Below, piece after piece: positions 33,705-44,629 of a stretch of 64,000 nt of DNA. The DNA is from JACVRW01 sp963825345 (GTDB taxonomy: Bacteria > Actinomycetota > Thermoleophilia > Solirubrobacterales > Thermoleophilaceae). Every line of letters starts with the position of its first letter. The stretch's first letter is position 1. The stretch is from assembly GCA_963825345.1 (NCBI GenBank), contig CAWGSQ010000005.1, forward strand, positions 1 through 64,000, written 5' to 3'. A program made the position numbers and the translations under genes. The notes beneath the pieces were generated by a model. That model was not told where the DNA came from. It ran no database searches and worked only from the letters and a program-made list of their open reading frames with translations.

Positions 33705-34815
33705 GCGGAAGCCCGGCCTACCTCCTACTCGAGGACGGCACCCGCTTCGACGGGGAGTCGGTCGGCGCCGCCGGACATCGGGACCGGCGAGGTCGTCTTC
33801 AACACCGCGATGTCCGGCTACCAGGAGGCGGTCACCGACCCGAGCTACGCCGGGCAGATCATCGTCTTCACCTATCCGATGGTCGGCAACTATGGGGTCG
33901 CGCAGGCGCATATGGAGTCCGATCGGATCCACGCGCGTGCGGTGATCATGCGCGAGGCGATCAATCGTGAGGACGCCTCCCACGCCGAGGGCGGCTGGCT
34001 CACCTGGCTGACGGACTGCGGCATCCCGGCGCTCTCGGGCGTCGACACACGCGCACTCGTCCGCCACATCCGCGACAAGGGAGCGATGCGCGGCGGAATC
34101 TTCGCGGCGGACGTGCCCGAGGCCGAGGCCCGCAAGCGCGTGATGGCCGAGCCGTCGATGACGGGTGCCGACCTCGCGCGGGAGGTCACCCCGTCCGAGC
34201 CGCTGATCCTGGAGGGCAACGGCCCGCGGGTGATCGCGATCGACACCGGCATCAAGACATCCATCGTCCGCAACCTGCGCGAGCGCGGCGTGCACCTCGA
34301 GCTGCACCCCTGCACGGTCACCTCGGAGCAGCTCCTCGCACGTAACCCGGACGCCGTGTTCCTCGCAAACGGCCCCGGCGACCCGGCGGCGCTCGACTAC
34401 ATCGTCGAGGCGGTGCGCGGCGTGGTCGGCAAGACGCCGGTCTGGGGCATCTGCCTCGGTCACCAGCTCCTGTGCCGGGCGGTGGGGCTCGAGACATACA
34501 AGCTGCCCTTCGGGCATCGCGGCGCAAACCACCCCGTGAAGGACCTCGAGACGGGTCGCATCGAGATCACCTCGCAGAACCACGGCTTCGCGGTTCTCGG
34601 CCCCGGCGGCCAGCGGACGATCGACTCCGACGAGGCGGTCCGCTGGGAGACCGACTTCGGCGTGGCCGAGCTCCAGCAGCTGAACCTCTACGACCGCACG
34701 GTCGAGGGCCTCGTCCTGCGCGACGTCGAGGGCTCGACCGTGCAGTACCACCCCGAGGCCGGACCCGGCCCGCACGACGCCCTCCATCTCTTCGATCGCT
34801 TCCTGGAGCGCCTCG

Positions 34816-34826
<11 letters not shown>
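33701..34826 (+). CDS. carA: Carbamoyl-phosphate synthase small chain, one apparent indel
   Basis: This is the glutamine amidotransferase subunit that feeds ammonia to CarB. The first 24 codons (YLLLEDGTRFDGESVGAA) and the rest (DIGTGEVVFNTAMSGYQEAV onward) are in different frames because of one extra G near 33773. Removing it joins them perfectly. The class I amidotransferase motif VWGICLGHQLLCRAVGLETY contains the nucleophile cysteine, and QYHPEAGPGPHD the catalytic histidine and glutamate. Since carA is needed for the rest of the operon, a sequencing or assembly error is the likeliest cause. The start overlaps pyrC in ATGA. Confidence 0.9.
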
Positions 34827-37928
<3,102 letters not shown>

Positions 37929-37932
<4 letters not shown>

Positions 37933-38750
37933 GCGAGCCGCGGACGCTCGCGCCCCCCGAGCGGCGTGTGGCGGTCGTGTCCGGCGTCGAGCGGCTCGGC
38001 GCCTACCACCTCGTCACGGCGCACGACGCGTCCGGCCCGAGGGATCCGCGGCCGGGGCAGTTCTACATGCTCGCCACCGAGGAGTGCTGGGGTGGGGGAG
38101 GCGACGAGCGCCCCTACCTCCCGAGGGCGTTCTCGTATGCCCGGGCACACGTGGAGCCGGACGGCGTGTCACTCGGCTTCCTGCTCGAGGCGATCGGCCC
38201 CGGCACCGAGCGCCTGGCGGTGCTCGGGCCCGACGACGGCCTCGCCCTCGTGGGGCCGCTCGGGATCGGCTTCCGGCCGCCGCCCGACGGGTTTCGGCCG
38301 ATCCTCGTCGGCGGGGGCATCGGCGTGGCGCCGTTGCTCTGCCTGCAGGAGGACCTCGACGAGACGACCCTCCTACTCGGCTTCCGCGGCGCGGAGCACG
38401 CCCAGGCAGCGGCTCTGTTCGCCGGGGAGCCCAAGGTGGTTACCGACGACGGCTCGGTCGGACGCCAGGCGCTCGTGACGGAACTGCTCGCGGCTGAGCT
38501 CGATGCCGACCCGGGCGGAACCGTCTATGCCTGTGGGCCGCCTCCGATGCTCGAAGCCGTGCGCGCTCTCTGCCTGGAGCGCGGGGTGCCCGCCCAGCTC
38601 GCGCTCGAGTCGGGGATGGCGTGCGGATTCGGCGCCTGCTTCGGATGCGTGGTGCCGACCACCGACGGCTACGTGCGCCTCTGCCTGGACGGGCCGGTGC
38701 TCGATGCCGACCGCCTCGAGACCGCGCTGTTCCCGGGAGGCGGCCACTGA
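37929..38750 (+). CDS. pyrK: Dihydroorotate dehydrogenase B electron-transfer subunit
   Basis: This 273-residue FAD/[2Fe-2S] protein has the FAD-binding region RAFSYARAHVEPDGVSLGFL, the NAD-binding PILVGGGIGVAPLLCLQED, and a C-terminal cluster ACGFGACFGCVVP plus a further cysteine in VRLCLDG. It passes electrons from dihydroorotate oxidation in PyrD to NAD+. The start is TTG 37929, overlapping the carB stop as TTGA. Its presence shows that PyrD is the class 1B type. Actinobacteria such as mycobacteria use quinone-linked class 2 PyrD instead, so this operon differs from that model. Confidence 0.93.
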
Positions 38751-39688
38751 TGAGCGCGATACCCGATCCCACGCCTTCGGCGCGGCAGGGCACATTCGAG
38801 CTCTGCGGTGTGTCCCTGCGCGGCCCGGTCCTGAACGGCTCGGGCACCTTCGACGCCATCGCGGCCCGGCGCGCCTTCGGCGACGCGCTGCTCGAGCGCT
38901 TCCCCTTCGACGCGTTCGTGTCGAAGACGATCACCCTCGAGCCGCGGCAGGGCAACCCGCCGCCGCGGCTCTGGGAGACGCCCGCCGGCATGATCAACTC
39001 GATCGGCCTGCCCAACAAGGGTCTCGACGGCTTCCTCGCCTCGGACCTGCCCGAGCTGGCAAGCCTGCCGGTCCCACTCGTGGTCTCCGTGATGGGCTTC
39101 GGTCGCGACGAGCTGGCTCGGCTCGTGGCGGCGGTGGGCGAGCGCGACGAGGTCTCGATGCTCGAGCTGAACGTGTCCTGCCCGAACGTGGAGACCGGGC
39201 TGATCATGGGCGCCGATCCCGCCGAGACCGCGCTGGCGCTGGAGCGCGTCCGCCCCGAGACGGCGAAGCCCCTGATCGTGAAGCTCACGCCGAACGCCAC
39301 CGATCCGGGCGCGGTGGCCGCCGCCGCCGAGGAGGCGGGCGCGGACGCCGTCTCGCTCGTGAACACGCTCAAGGGCATGGCGCTTCACCCCGAAACCGGC
39401 GAGCCGTGGCTCGGGGGCCGCACGGGAGGGCTGTCCGGGCCGGCGATCCGGGCGATCGCACTCGAGCAGGTGGCGGCGGTGGCGAGCCGCGTGCAGATCC
39501 CCGTGATTGGCATGGGAGGAATCGCGAATGGGCGCCAAGCGGCCGATTTCATGGCCGCGGGGGCCTCGGCGGTGGCCGTGGGCACCGAAAGTTTCCGCGA
39601 CCCGGGCGCGGGCCGACGGATCGCGGCCGAGCTGGCCGAGCTGTCCCTCTCAGGCAGGACAGGTGCCACCGCCACGCCACGCGTCTGA
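38750..39688 (+). CDS. pyrD: Dihydroorotate dehydrogenase B catalytic subunit
   Basis: This 312-residue FMN barrel enzyme has SKTITLEPRQGNPPPRLWET, then INSIGLPNKGLDGFL. ELNVSCPNVETG holds the catalytic cysteine of class 1 enzymes, VKLTPNATDPGAVAAAAEEA and VIGMGGIANGRQAADFMAAG the phosphate-binding loops. It oxidises dihydroorotate to orotate with PyrK as partner. The ATG at 38750 overlaps the pyrK stop (TGATG). It is the last gene of the pyr operon here; pyrF, which follows in many actinobacteria, and pyrE are absent from the window. Confidence 0.95.
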   Translation: MSAIPDPTPSARQGTFELCGVSLRGPVLNGSGTFDAIAARRAFGDALLERFPFDAFVSKTITLEPRQGNPPPRLWETPAGMINSIGLPNKGLDGFLASDLPELASLPVPLVVSVMGFGRDELARLVAAVGERDEVSMLELNVSCPNVETGLIMGADPAETALALERVRPETAKPLIVKLTPNATDPGAVAAAAEEAGADAVSLVNTLKGMALHPETGEPWLGGRTGGLSGPAIRAIALEQVAAVASRVQIPVIGMGGIANGRQAADFMAAGASAVAVGTESFRDPGAGRRIAAELAELSLSGRTGATATPRV

Positions 39689-39913
39689 CCGCGTTTGGGG
39701 GACATGGACACGCTCATTCTGCGGAAGATGCGGGAACTTTTCGCCACTTCCGGGGGAAAGTGCCAATTTGCTCACGAAAATCCCTGCAAACAAAAGGAAA
39801 ACGCTCAAGGAGCCGTAACCAACCTGAAGCTCAGGTCGAGGTCTAGCTGAATTCACGGATTTTTTGCCGGTTCCCCCTCGACCTCAGCGGCTCAGCGTGT
39901 ACTATCGCCGCCC
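39689..39913. other. Gap between pyrD and mihF
   Basis: This 225-base gap holds no gene. CACTT (39745-39749) and AAGTG (39758-39762) can form a short imperfect hairpin without a T-run, a weak terminator candidate for the pyr operon. A GTGTACTAT stretch at about 39896-39904 could serve as the -10 region of mihF, whose ATG follows ten bases later. The local AT content (AAACAAAAGGAAAA near 39790) is the highest in the neighbourhood, as expected for a promoter region. Confidence 0.4.
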
Positions 39914-40264
39914 ATGCCGGCCGCCTCCCAGTCGCCCGCCAAATCTCACCCGGCGGGCCTCGCTCCCGAGCGCTCGCTAACCCAGCGAATGGACGCTCTC
40001 CAGAGGGCAAACGAGATCCGGACGCGGCGGGCAAAGCTCAAGCGGGACCTCAAGGCGGGGCGCGCGCAGATCCACGGTCTGCTGCTGGATCCGCCTGAAT
40101 ACGTGCTCACGGCCAAGGTCTTCGATCTGCTCCTGGCCGTGCCCAAATACGGGCGCGTGAAGGTGAACCGCATTCTCACGCACTGCCGCATCTCGCCCAG
40201 CAAGACCATCGGCGGGCTCTCCGAGCGGCAGCGCAACGAGCTCGTCTCGTACCTGCGGCGATAG
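39914..40264 (+). CDS. mihF: Integration host factor, actinobacterial type
   Basis: This 116-residue basic DNA-binding protein of the mIHF family has QRMDALQRANEIRTRRAKLK, then LKAGRAQIHGLLLDPPEY. The helix-two-turn-helix region VPKYGRVKVNRILTHCRISP contacts DNA. It is an essential nucleoid protein in mycobacteria. Position next to gmk-rpoZ-coaBC is the conserved actinobacterial order. About 25 disordered residues precede the core. Its TAG stop overlaps the first codon of gmk (ATAG). Confidence 0.94.
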   Translation: MPAASQSPAKSHPAGLAPERSLTQRMDALQRANEIRTRRAKLKRDLKAGRAQIHGLLLDPPEYVLTAKVFDLLLAVPKYGRVKVNRILTHCRISPSKTIGGLSERQRNELVSYLRR

Positions 40265-40809
40265 CCCCGATCCTCGTCATCACGGGGCCCTCCGGCGTAG
40301 GCAAGGGAACGCTCATAAAGTCGCTCCTGGAGCGGGTTTCCGGCCTCCAGCTGGCCGTTTCGGCCACCACGCGCGACCCTCGCCCGGGGGAGGTCAACGG
40401 GGTCGATTACCACTTCCTCAGCCAGGAGGACTTCGATCGCCGTGTGGCCTCCGGGGAGTTCGTCGAGCACGCCGTCTACGCCGGCAACAGCTACGGCACG
40501 CTGCGCAGCGAGCTCGAGCGCCCGGCGCGCGGGATCGTGCTGGAAATCGACGTCCAGGGCGCGCGTCAGGTGCAGGAAACGCTCCCTGAAGCCACGCGGA
40601 TCTTCATCGAGCCGCCCTCGTTCGAGGCGCTCGTCGAGCGGCTCACCGCCCGTGGCGCCGATTCACCCGAGCAGATCGAGCGCCGGCTGGCGGCTGCGCG
40701 GGAGGAACTGGAGGCGCGCGACGAGTTCCAATATCACGTGTGCAACGACGATCTGGAGCGCGCCGTGCAGGAGCTTGCTCAGCTTGCCGCTACGATGTGT
40801 CCGCCTTGA
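40261..40809 (+). CDS. gmk: Guanylate kinase, probable ATA start
   Basis: About 182 residues. It phosphorylates GMP and dGMP to the diphosphates. The P-loop is VITGPSGVGKGTLIKSLLE, the GMP-binding region SATTRDPRPGEVNGVDYHFL, and the lid carries ERLTARGADSPEQIERRLA. No ATG, GTG or TTG lies between an in-frame stop at 40096 and the P-loop, and the first canonical codon (GTG 40444) would remove the active site. The natural start is ATA 40261, overlapping the mihF stop as ATAG and giving the usual short N-terminus before the P-loop. This is one of four such cases in the window. The stop overlaps rpoZ (TTGA). Confidence 0.93.
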   Translation: MAPILVITGPSGVGKGTLIKSLLERVSGLQLAVSATTRDPRPGEVNGVDYHFLSQEDFDRRVASGEFVEHAVYAGNSYGTLRSELERPARGIVLEIDVQGARQVQETLPEATRIFIEPPSFEALVERLTARGADSPEQIERRLAAAREELEARDEFQYHVCNDDLERAVQELAQLAATMCPP

Positions 40810-41033
40810 TTAAGCCACGTCTAGACAAGCTGCTCGAGCGAGTCGACTCCCACTACGCGGTGGTCCTCGTGGCCGCCAAGCGTGCGCGGCAGATCAACTC
40901 GTACTACCACAACCTCGGCGAGGGGACCTTCGACGAGTACCCGCCTCCCATGGTGGAGACCGGGTCGAAGAACTACCTGAAGATCTCCCTCGAGGAGATC
41001 GCCGCCGGGAAGATCAAGTACCGCTACCGCTAG
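40806..41033 (+). CDS. rpoZ: RNA polymerase omega subunit
   Basis: This 75-residue protein has PRLDKLLERVDSHYAVVLVA, then KRARQINSYYHNLGEG and KISLEEIAAGKIKYRY, matching actinobacterial omega subunits, which support assembly of RNA polymerase by holding beta-prime. The start is TTG 40806, overlapping the gmk stop as TTGA. A GTG nine bases upstream is an alternative. It is followed after seven bases by coaBC with a GAGG ribosome-binding site. Confidence 0.93.
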   Translation: MIKPRLDKLLERVDSHYAVVLVAAKRARQINSYYHNLGEGTFDEYPPPMVETGSKNYLKISLEEIAAGKIKYRYR

Positions 41034-41040
41034 GAGGCGC

Positions 41041-42288
41041 GTGGCCCGCATCCTGCTCGGCGTAAGCGGGGGGATTGCCGCCTACAAAGCGGTCGAGCTC
41101 GTGCGGCTCGCCACGGCGGCGGGCCATTCGGTGCGGGTCGTTCAGACGCCGGCGAGCCTCCAGTTCGTTGGGCGCGCGACCTTCGAGGGCGTCACCGGCG
41201 CGCCGGTCCTCGTCGATGAGTTCGAGCCGGATCCCGCCCGCGGCGCCTTCCCCGGCGACCCGGCCCTCGACCACAACCCGATCTCGCACTTGGAGCTCGT
41301 GGCTCGCTGCGACGTGCTCGTGGTGGCGCCGGCGTCCGCGAACACCGTGGCCAAGCTGGCTCACGGCCACGCCGACAATCTGCTCACCTCCGCGGCGCTT
41401 GCCAACACCGCTCCGCTCGTGCTCGCCCCGGCAATGAACACGCACATGTACGAGCACCCGGCCACGCAGGCGAACCTGGAGCTGCTGCGCTCGAGGGGCG
41501 CGCGGATCGTCGATCCTGGCACCGGGCGGCTCGCCTCGAAGGGAGAGTGGGGGGTGGGGCGCCTCGCCGAGCCGCCGGAGATCCTGGCGGCTGTCGAAGC
41601 TGCGCTCGCGTACGCGCCTCGATCCCTCGACGGGTTGCGCGTGCTGGTCACGGCCGGAGGCACTCGCGAACCGATCGACTCGGTTCGTTTCGTTGGCAAC
41701 CGCTCGTCCGGCCGGATGGGCGTGGCTCTCGCCGAGGAGGCGGCACGGCGGGGAGCGGACGTGACGCTCATCGCCGCGAACATCTCACTCGAGCTCCCCG
41801 CGACGGCCGTTTCCGTCGAGACGACAGCCGAGCTCGAGGCGGCGGTGCGCGAGCGCTTTGCCGACAACGACGTCCTGATCATGGCCGCGGCGCCCGCGGA
41901 CTTCCGGCCCGCCGAGCCCATCGCCGAGAAGATCTCGAGGGAGGGCAGCGAGGGGCTCAGCATCGAGCTTGAAGCGACCACCGACATCGTCGCGGCCGTC
42001 GCCGCCGAGCGCCGGGCCGACCAGACCGTGATCGGCTTCGCGGCCGAGCATGGCGAGGGGGCGGTGGAGCGGGGTCGCGAGAAGCTCGCTCGCAAGGGCC
42101 TCGACGCGGTCGTCGTCAACGACATTTCCCGCCCCGACATCGGCTTCGACAGCGCCGACAACGAGGTCACGATCGTGCTGCCGGACGGCGAAACAGAGGT
42201 CGGTCGGCGGTCCAAGGGAGAGGTTGCGGCAGCCATCCTCGACGAGGTCGAAAGGTTGAGATCCCCGGCGTCGCGGCCGCTACCGTAG
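41041..42288 (+). CDS. coaBC: Bifunctional phosphopantothenoylcysteine decarboxylase/synthase
   Basis: This 415-residue enzyme of coenzyme A synthesis has a CoaC half starting LLGVSGGIAAYKAVELVRLA, with NPISHLELVARCD (active-site His) and APAMNTHMYEHPATQANL (substrate loop). The CoaB half starts VLVTAGGTREPIDSVRFVGN, with SSGRMGVALAEEAARRGAD and AAAPADFRP. It joins cysteine to 4'-phosphopantothenate, then decarboxylates the product. It lies in the conserved gmk-rpoZ-coaBC order. The start is GTG 41041. Confidence 0.95.
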   Translation: MARILLGVSGGIAAYKAVELVRLATAAGHSVRVVQTPASLQFVGRATFEGVTGAPVLVDEFEPDPARGAFPGDPALDHNPISHLELVARCDVLVVAPASANTVAKLAHGHADNLLTSAALANTAPLVLAPAMNTHMYEHPATQANLELLRSRGARIVDPGTGRLASKGEWGVGRLAEPPEILAAVEAALAYAPRSLDGLRVLVTAGGTREPIDSVRFVGNRSSGRMGVALAEEAARRGADVTLIAANISLELPATAVSVETTAELEAAVRERFADNDVLIMAAAPADFRPAEPIAEKISREGSEGLSIELEATTDIVAAVAAERRADQTVIGFAAEHGEGAVERGREKLARKGLDAVVVNDISRPDIGFDSADNEVTIVLPDGETEVGRRSKGEVAAAILDEVERLRSPASRPLP

Positions 42289-42298
42289 AAGGACAGCA

Positions 42299-42664
42299 AT
42301 GAGTGTTGAGAACGCCTACGAACTCTTCAAAAAGGGGAGCGAGCTTCTCGAGCAGGGGGATTTCATGGCTGCGTCGGTTCCACTCGAGCGCGCACGCTCG
42401 CTGGAGCCCGACAAGGGCTCGATCCGCGAGGCGCTGGGCCGGGCCTACTTCCGCTCGCGGCGCTTCGACAAGGCGGCGGAGGAGTTCGCAGCTGTCGTCG
42501 AGCGCTACCCCGTGAACGACTACGCGCACTTCTGCCTGGGGCGCTCGCTCGAGAAGACCGGTCGCCGCCGCGAGGCGCGCCGCCACGCGGCCCTCGCCGC
42601 CCACATGCGGCCGGACCGCAAGGACTACCAGGCCCTCGCCGCGCGGCTGCAGACGGTCGCCTAG
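42299..42664 (+). CDS. Tetratricopeptide repeat protein
   Basis: This 121-residue all-helical protein has about three TPR units: YELFKKGSELLEQGDFMAAS, then SIREALGRAYFRSRRFDKAA and YAHFCLGRSLEKTGRRREAR. TPRs mediate protein contacts. The start is ATG 42299, ten bases after coaBC, so it is probably transcribed with it. No partner can be deduced. Confidence 0.85.
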   Translation: MSVENAYELFKKGSELLEQGDFMAASVPLERARSLEPDKGSIREALGRAYFRSRRFDKAAEEFAAVVERYPVNDYAHFCLGRSLEKTGRRREARRHAALAAHMRPDRKDYQALAARLQTVA

Positions 42665-42686
42665 CGCCGGACCCGCGTGTCGGGCG

Positions 42687-42708
42687 TTCTCTGACTAACA
42701 TCAGAGAA
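42687..42708. promoter_or_regulatory. Perfect inverted repeat overlapping the MarR-GNAT start
   Basis: TTCTCTGA (42687-42694) and TCAGAGAA (42701-42708) form a perfect eight-base inverted repeat with a six-base spacer. The last A is the first base of the ATG start codon. It is typical of a MarR-type operator and likely autoregulatory. Confidence 0.8.
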
Positions 42709-43598
42709 TGAGCTCGCAGTTTGCGCAGGTGCGCCGCTTCAACCGCACGGTCACCCAGCGCGTCGGCGCGCTGAGCGACCACTTCCTCTCCCGGTCGCGG
42801 CCGCTGGCCACCTCTCGCCTGTTGTGGGAGATCGGCACCGAGGGCGGCGAGGTCGTGATGCTTCGCGCGCGACTCGGCGTGGACTCGGGACAGATGAGCC
42901 GGATGCTGCGCGCGCTCGAGTCGGACGCGCTCGCCACGGTCACGCCGAGCGAGGCCGACGGTCGCGTGCGGGTGGTGCGGCTAACCGACAAGGGGCTCGC
43001 GGAACGCGCGATCCTCGACCAGCGGAGCGACGAGCTCGCAGCTTCAATCCTCGACCCGCTCGAGGGGAGCCAGCGCACCGAGCTCGTGACCGCCATGCGC
43101 ACAGTGGAGAGGCTGATCGCCACCTCGCTCGTCGAGATTCGCCCGATCGACCCTGAGGCGCCGGACGCGCAGCGTTGCCTGCGCGCGTACGTGGGCGAGC
43201 TGAACCGCCGGGCACCGGACCGCGGCTTCGATCCGAGCCAGGGCTCCACGGCCGAGCCGCACGAGGTGCGGCCGCCGCACGGCGCGTTCGTCGTGGTGTA
43301 CATGCGCGGCGAGCCGATCGGCTGCGGCGCCGTCAAGCATCACCTGGGCGAGGTCACGGACATCAAGCGGATGTGGGTCGCCGAGTCCGCACGCGGACTC
43401 GGCCTCGGGCGGCGGCTGCTGGAGCACCTCGAAGGTCTCGCGCGCCAGAACGGCTCCCGCGAGGTCCGCCTCGAGACCGGCGACGTGCTCGGCGAGGCGA
43501 TCGCCCTCTACCGCTCGGCGGGCTACGTGGAGGTGGATCCGTTCAACGACGAGCCCTTCGCCGACCGCTGGTTCGCGAAGCCGCTCCGGGCGGGTTAG
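42708..43598 (+). CDS. MarR-type regulator fused to a GNAT acetyltransferase
   Basis: This 296-residue protein has residues 1-140 as a MarR winged helix (LLWEIGTEGGEVVMLRARLG, then SGQMSRMLRALESDALATV and the wing VTPSEADGRVRVVRLTDKG). Residues 150-296 are a GNAT domain with the acetyl-CoA loop ARGLGLGRRLLEHLEG and FVVVYMRGEPIGCGAVKHH. Such fusions act as regulators or as acetyltransferases with built-in DNA binding; the substrate is unknown. A perfect palindrome overlaps its ATG. It converges with the YbjN-like gene through a four-base TTAG overlap. Confidence 0.88.
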   Translation: MSSQFAQVRRFNRTVTQRVGALSDHFLSRSRPLATSRLLWEIGTEGGEVVMLRARLGVDSGQMSRMLRALESDALATVTPSEADGRVRVVRLTDKGLAERAILDQRSDELAASILDPLEGSQRTELVTAMRTVERLIATSLVEIRPIDPEAPDAQRCLRAYVGELNRRAPDRGFDPSQGSTAEPHEVRPPHGAFVVVYMRGEPIGCGAVKHHLGEVTDIKRMWVAESARGLGLGRRLLEHLEGLARQNGSREVRLETGDVLGEAIALYRSAGYVEVDPFNDEPFADRWFAKPLRAG

Positions 43599-43969
43599 CC
43601 GCGCCCGCGCACCGCTACGACCGCTTCGATCAGCAGGCCGAGCAGGCGATCCACGCCGCGTTCGTCTACGTCGGAGATCGGGATGTCCGCGTGCGCCCAG
43701 ATGTCCCTCGAGCGCGTGCAGCCGAAGCGGACGATGCGCGTCTGGCGGTTCCACCAGAGGAGCATCCAGGGGTCGAGATCGCCTGCGGCGTGGAGGGCGA
43801 GCGCCTGCACGCGGAGCAGGCCATCAGCGATGCGGACGCTCGCCTCGATCGGGTCGCCACCCGCGTTGTCGCCGGGCACGACGATGCCCCACTCGGTGTG
43901 GGCAAGCCGGCGCACGCCCAGCGCCTCGACCGACGACAAATACGCATCCACCTCGTCGACAGCGGCCAT
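43595..43969 (-). CDS. YbjN/type III chaperone-like small protein
   Basis: This 124-residue protein includes WGIVVPGDNAGGDPIEASVR, then LLRVQALALHAAGDLDPWML and LLWWNRQTRIVRFGCTRSRD. The pattern (short helix, beta strands, WNR region, helix) recalls actinobacterial YbjN-domain proteins, which adopt a type III secretion chaperone-like fold without a secretion system. It is wedged between the MarR-GNAT gene and dtd (19 bases away, divergent). The role is unknown. Confidence 0.65.
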   Translation of the reverse strand: MAAVDEVDAYLSSVEALGVRRLAHTEWGIVVPGDNAGGDPIEASVRIADGLLRVQALALHAAGDLDPWMLLWWNRQTRIVRFGCTRSRDIWAHADIPISDVDERGVDRLLGLLIEAVVAVRGRG

Positions 43970-43988
43970 TCCGGCAGAGTACGGGGGC

Positions 43989-44411
43989 GTGCGTGCGCTC
44001 GTTCAGCGGGTCAGCGAGGCGTCGGTCTCGGTCGACGGCAGCGAGGTTGCCAGCATCGGCGTTGGCCTGCTCGTACTGCTCGGGGTGCGCAACGGCGACG
44101 GTCCCGAACAGGCGGACCGGCTCGCTTCGAAACTGCTTGCACTGAGGGTGTTCGAGGATGAGGCGGGGAAGATGAACCTGTCAGTGCGCGATGTCGGCGG
44201 CGAGGTTCTCTGCGTCAGCCAGTTCACGCTTTACGGCGATTCCCGGAAGGGCAACCGCCCCAGCTTCGTGGACGCCGCCCCGCCCGAGGAGGCGGAGCCG
44301 CTCTACGAGCGGGTGCGCGAAGCGCTGGGCGCCGAGGGCGGCGAGTTCGGTGCCCGCATGGCCGTCGCACTGGTGAACGATGGTCCCGTGACGCTGTTGC
44401 TCGAGGCCTGA
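43989..44411 (+). CDS. dtd: D-aminoacyl-tRNA deacylase
   Basis: This 140-residue enzyme starts RALVQRVSEASVSVDG. It has the conserved SQFTLYGDSRKGNRPSF (SQFTL motif) and FGARMAVALVNDGPVTLLLE (the Gly-cisPro-like NDGPVT region). It removes D-amino acids from mischarged tRNAs as a homodimer. The start is GTG 43989, since MRALVQRV is the family N-terminus; the open frame upstream is antisense to the YbjN-like gene. Confidence 0.94.
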   Translation: MRALVQRVSEASVSVDGSEVASIGVGLLVLLGVRNGDGPEQADRLASKLLALRVFEDEAGKMNLSVRDVGGEVLCVSQFTLYGDSRKGNRPSFVDAAPPEEAEPLYERVREALGAEGGEFGARMAVALVNDGPVTLLLEA

Positions 44412-44416
44412 GAGCG

Positions 44417-44599
44417 CTACCCGAGCGCGCCCATCACGTCGTCCGGGCCCTCGAAGTCGGTCCCGTCCATCGCTTGGAGCGCCTCGAGGATCTCCTGCGG
44501 GGCGTCGTTCGACTCGGCGGTGGCGATCACCTCGTCCTTGCTGGCGGGGTAGTCGATCCCCTTGAGGTGCGTTTGAACTTCGATGGGGTTGATGTCCAT
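44417..44599 (-). CDS. DUF2795 family small protein
   Basis: About 60 residues with NPIEVQTHLKGIDYPASKDE, then VIATAESNDAPQEILEALQA and FEGPDDVMGALG, matching the DUF2795 pattern. This is a small helical domain common in actinobacteria that may be related to DNA-binding or regulatory proteins. An AGGGGG ribosome-binding site precedes ATG 44599; GTG 44605 is an alternative. It is divergent from the aldehyde dehydrogenase gene, with only 30 bases between starts. Function is unknown. Confidence 0.85.
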   Translation of the reverse strand: MDINPIEVQTHLKGIDYPASKDEVIATAESNDAPQEILEALQAMDGTDFEGPDDVMGALG

Positions 44600-44629
44600 C
44601 GTCACCCCCTACCCGGATACGGTGTGGGT

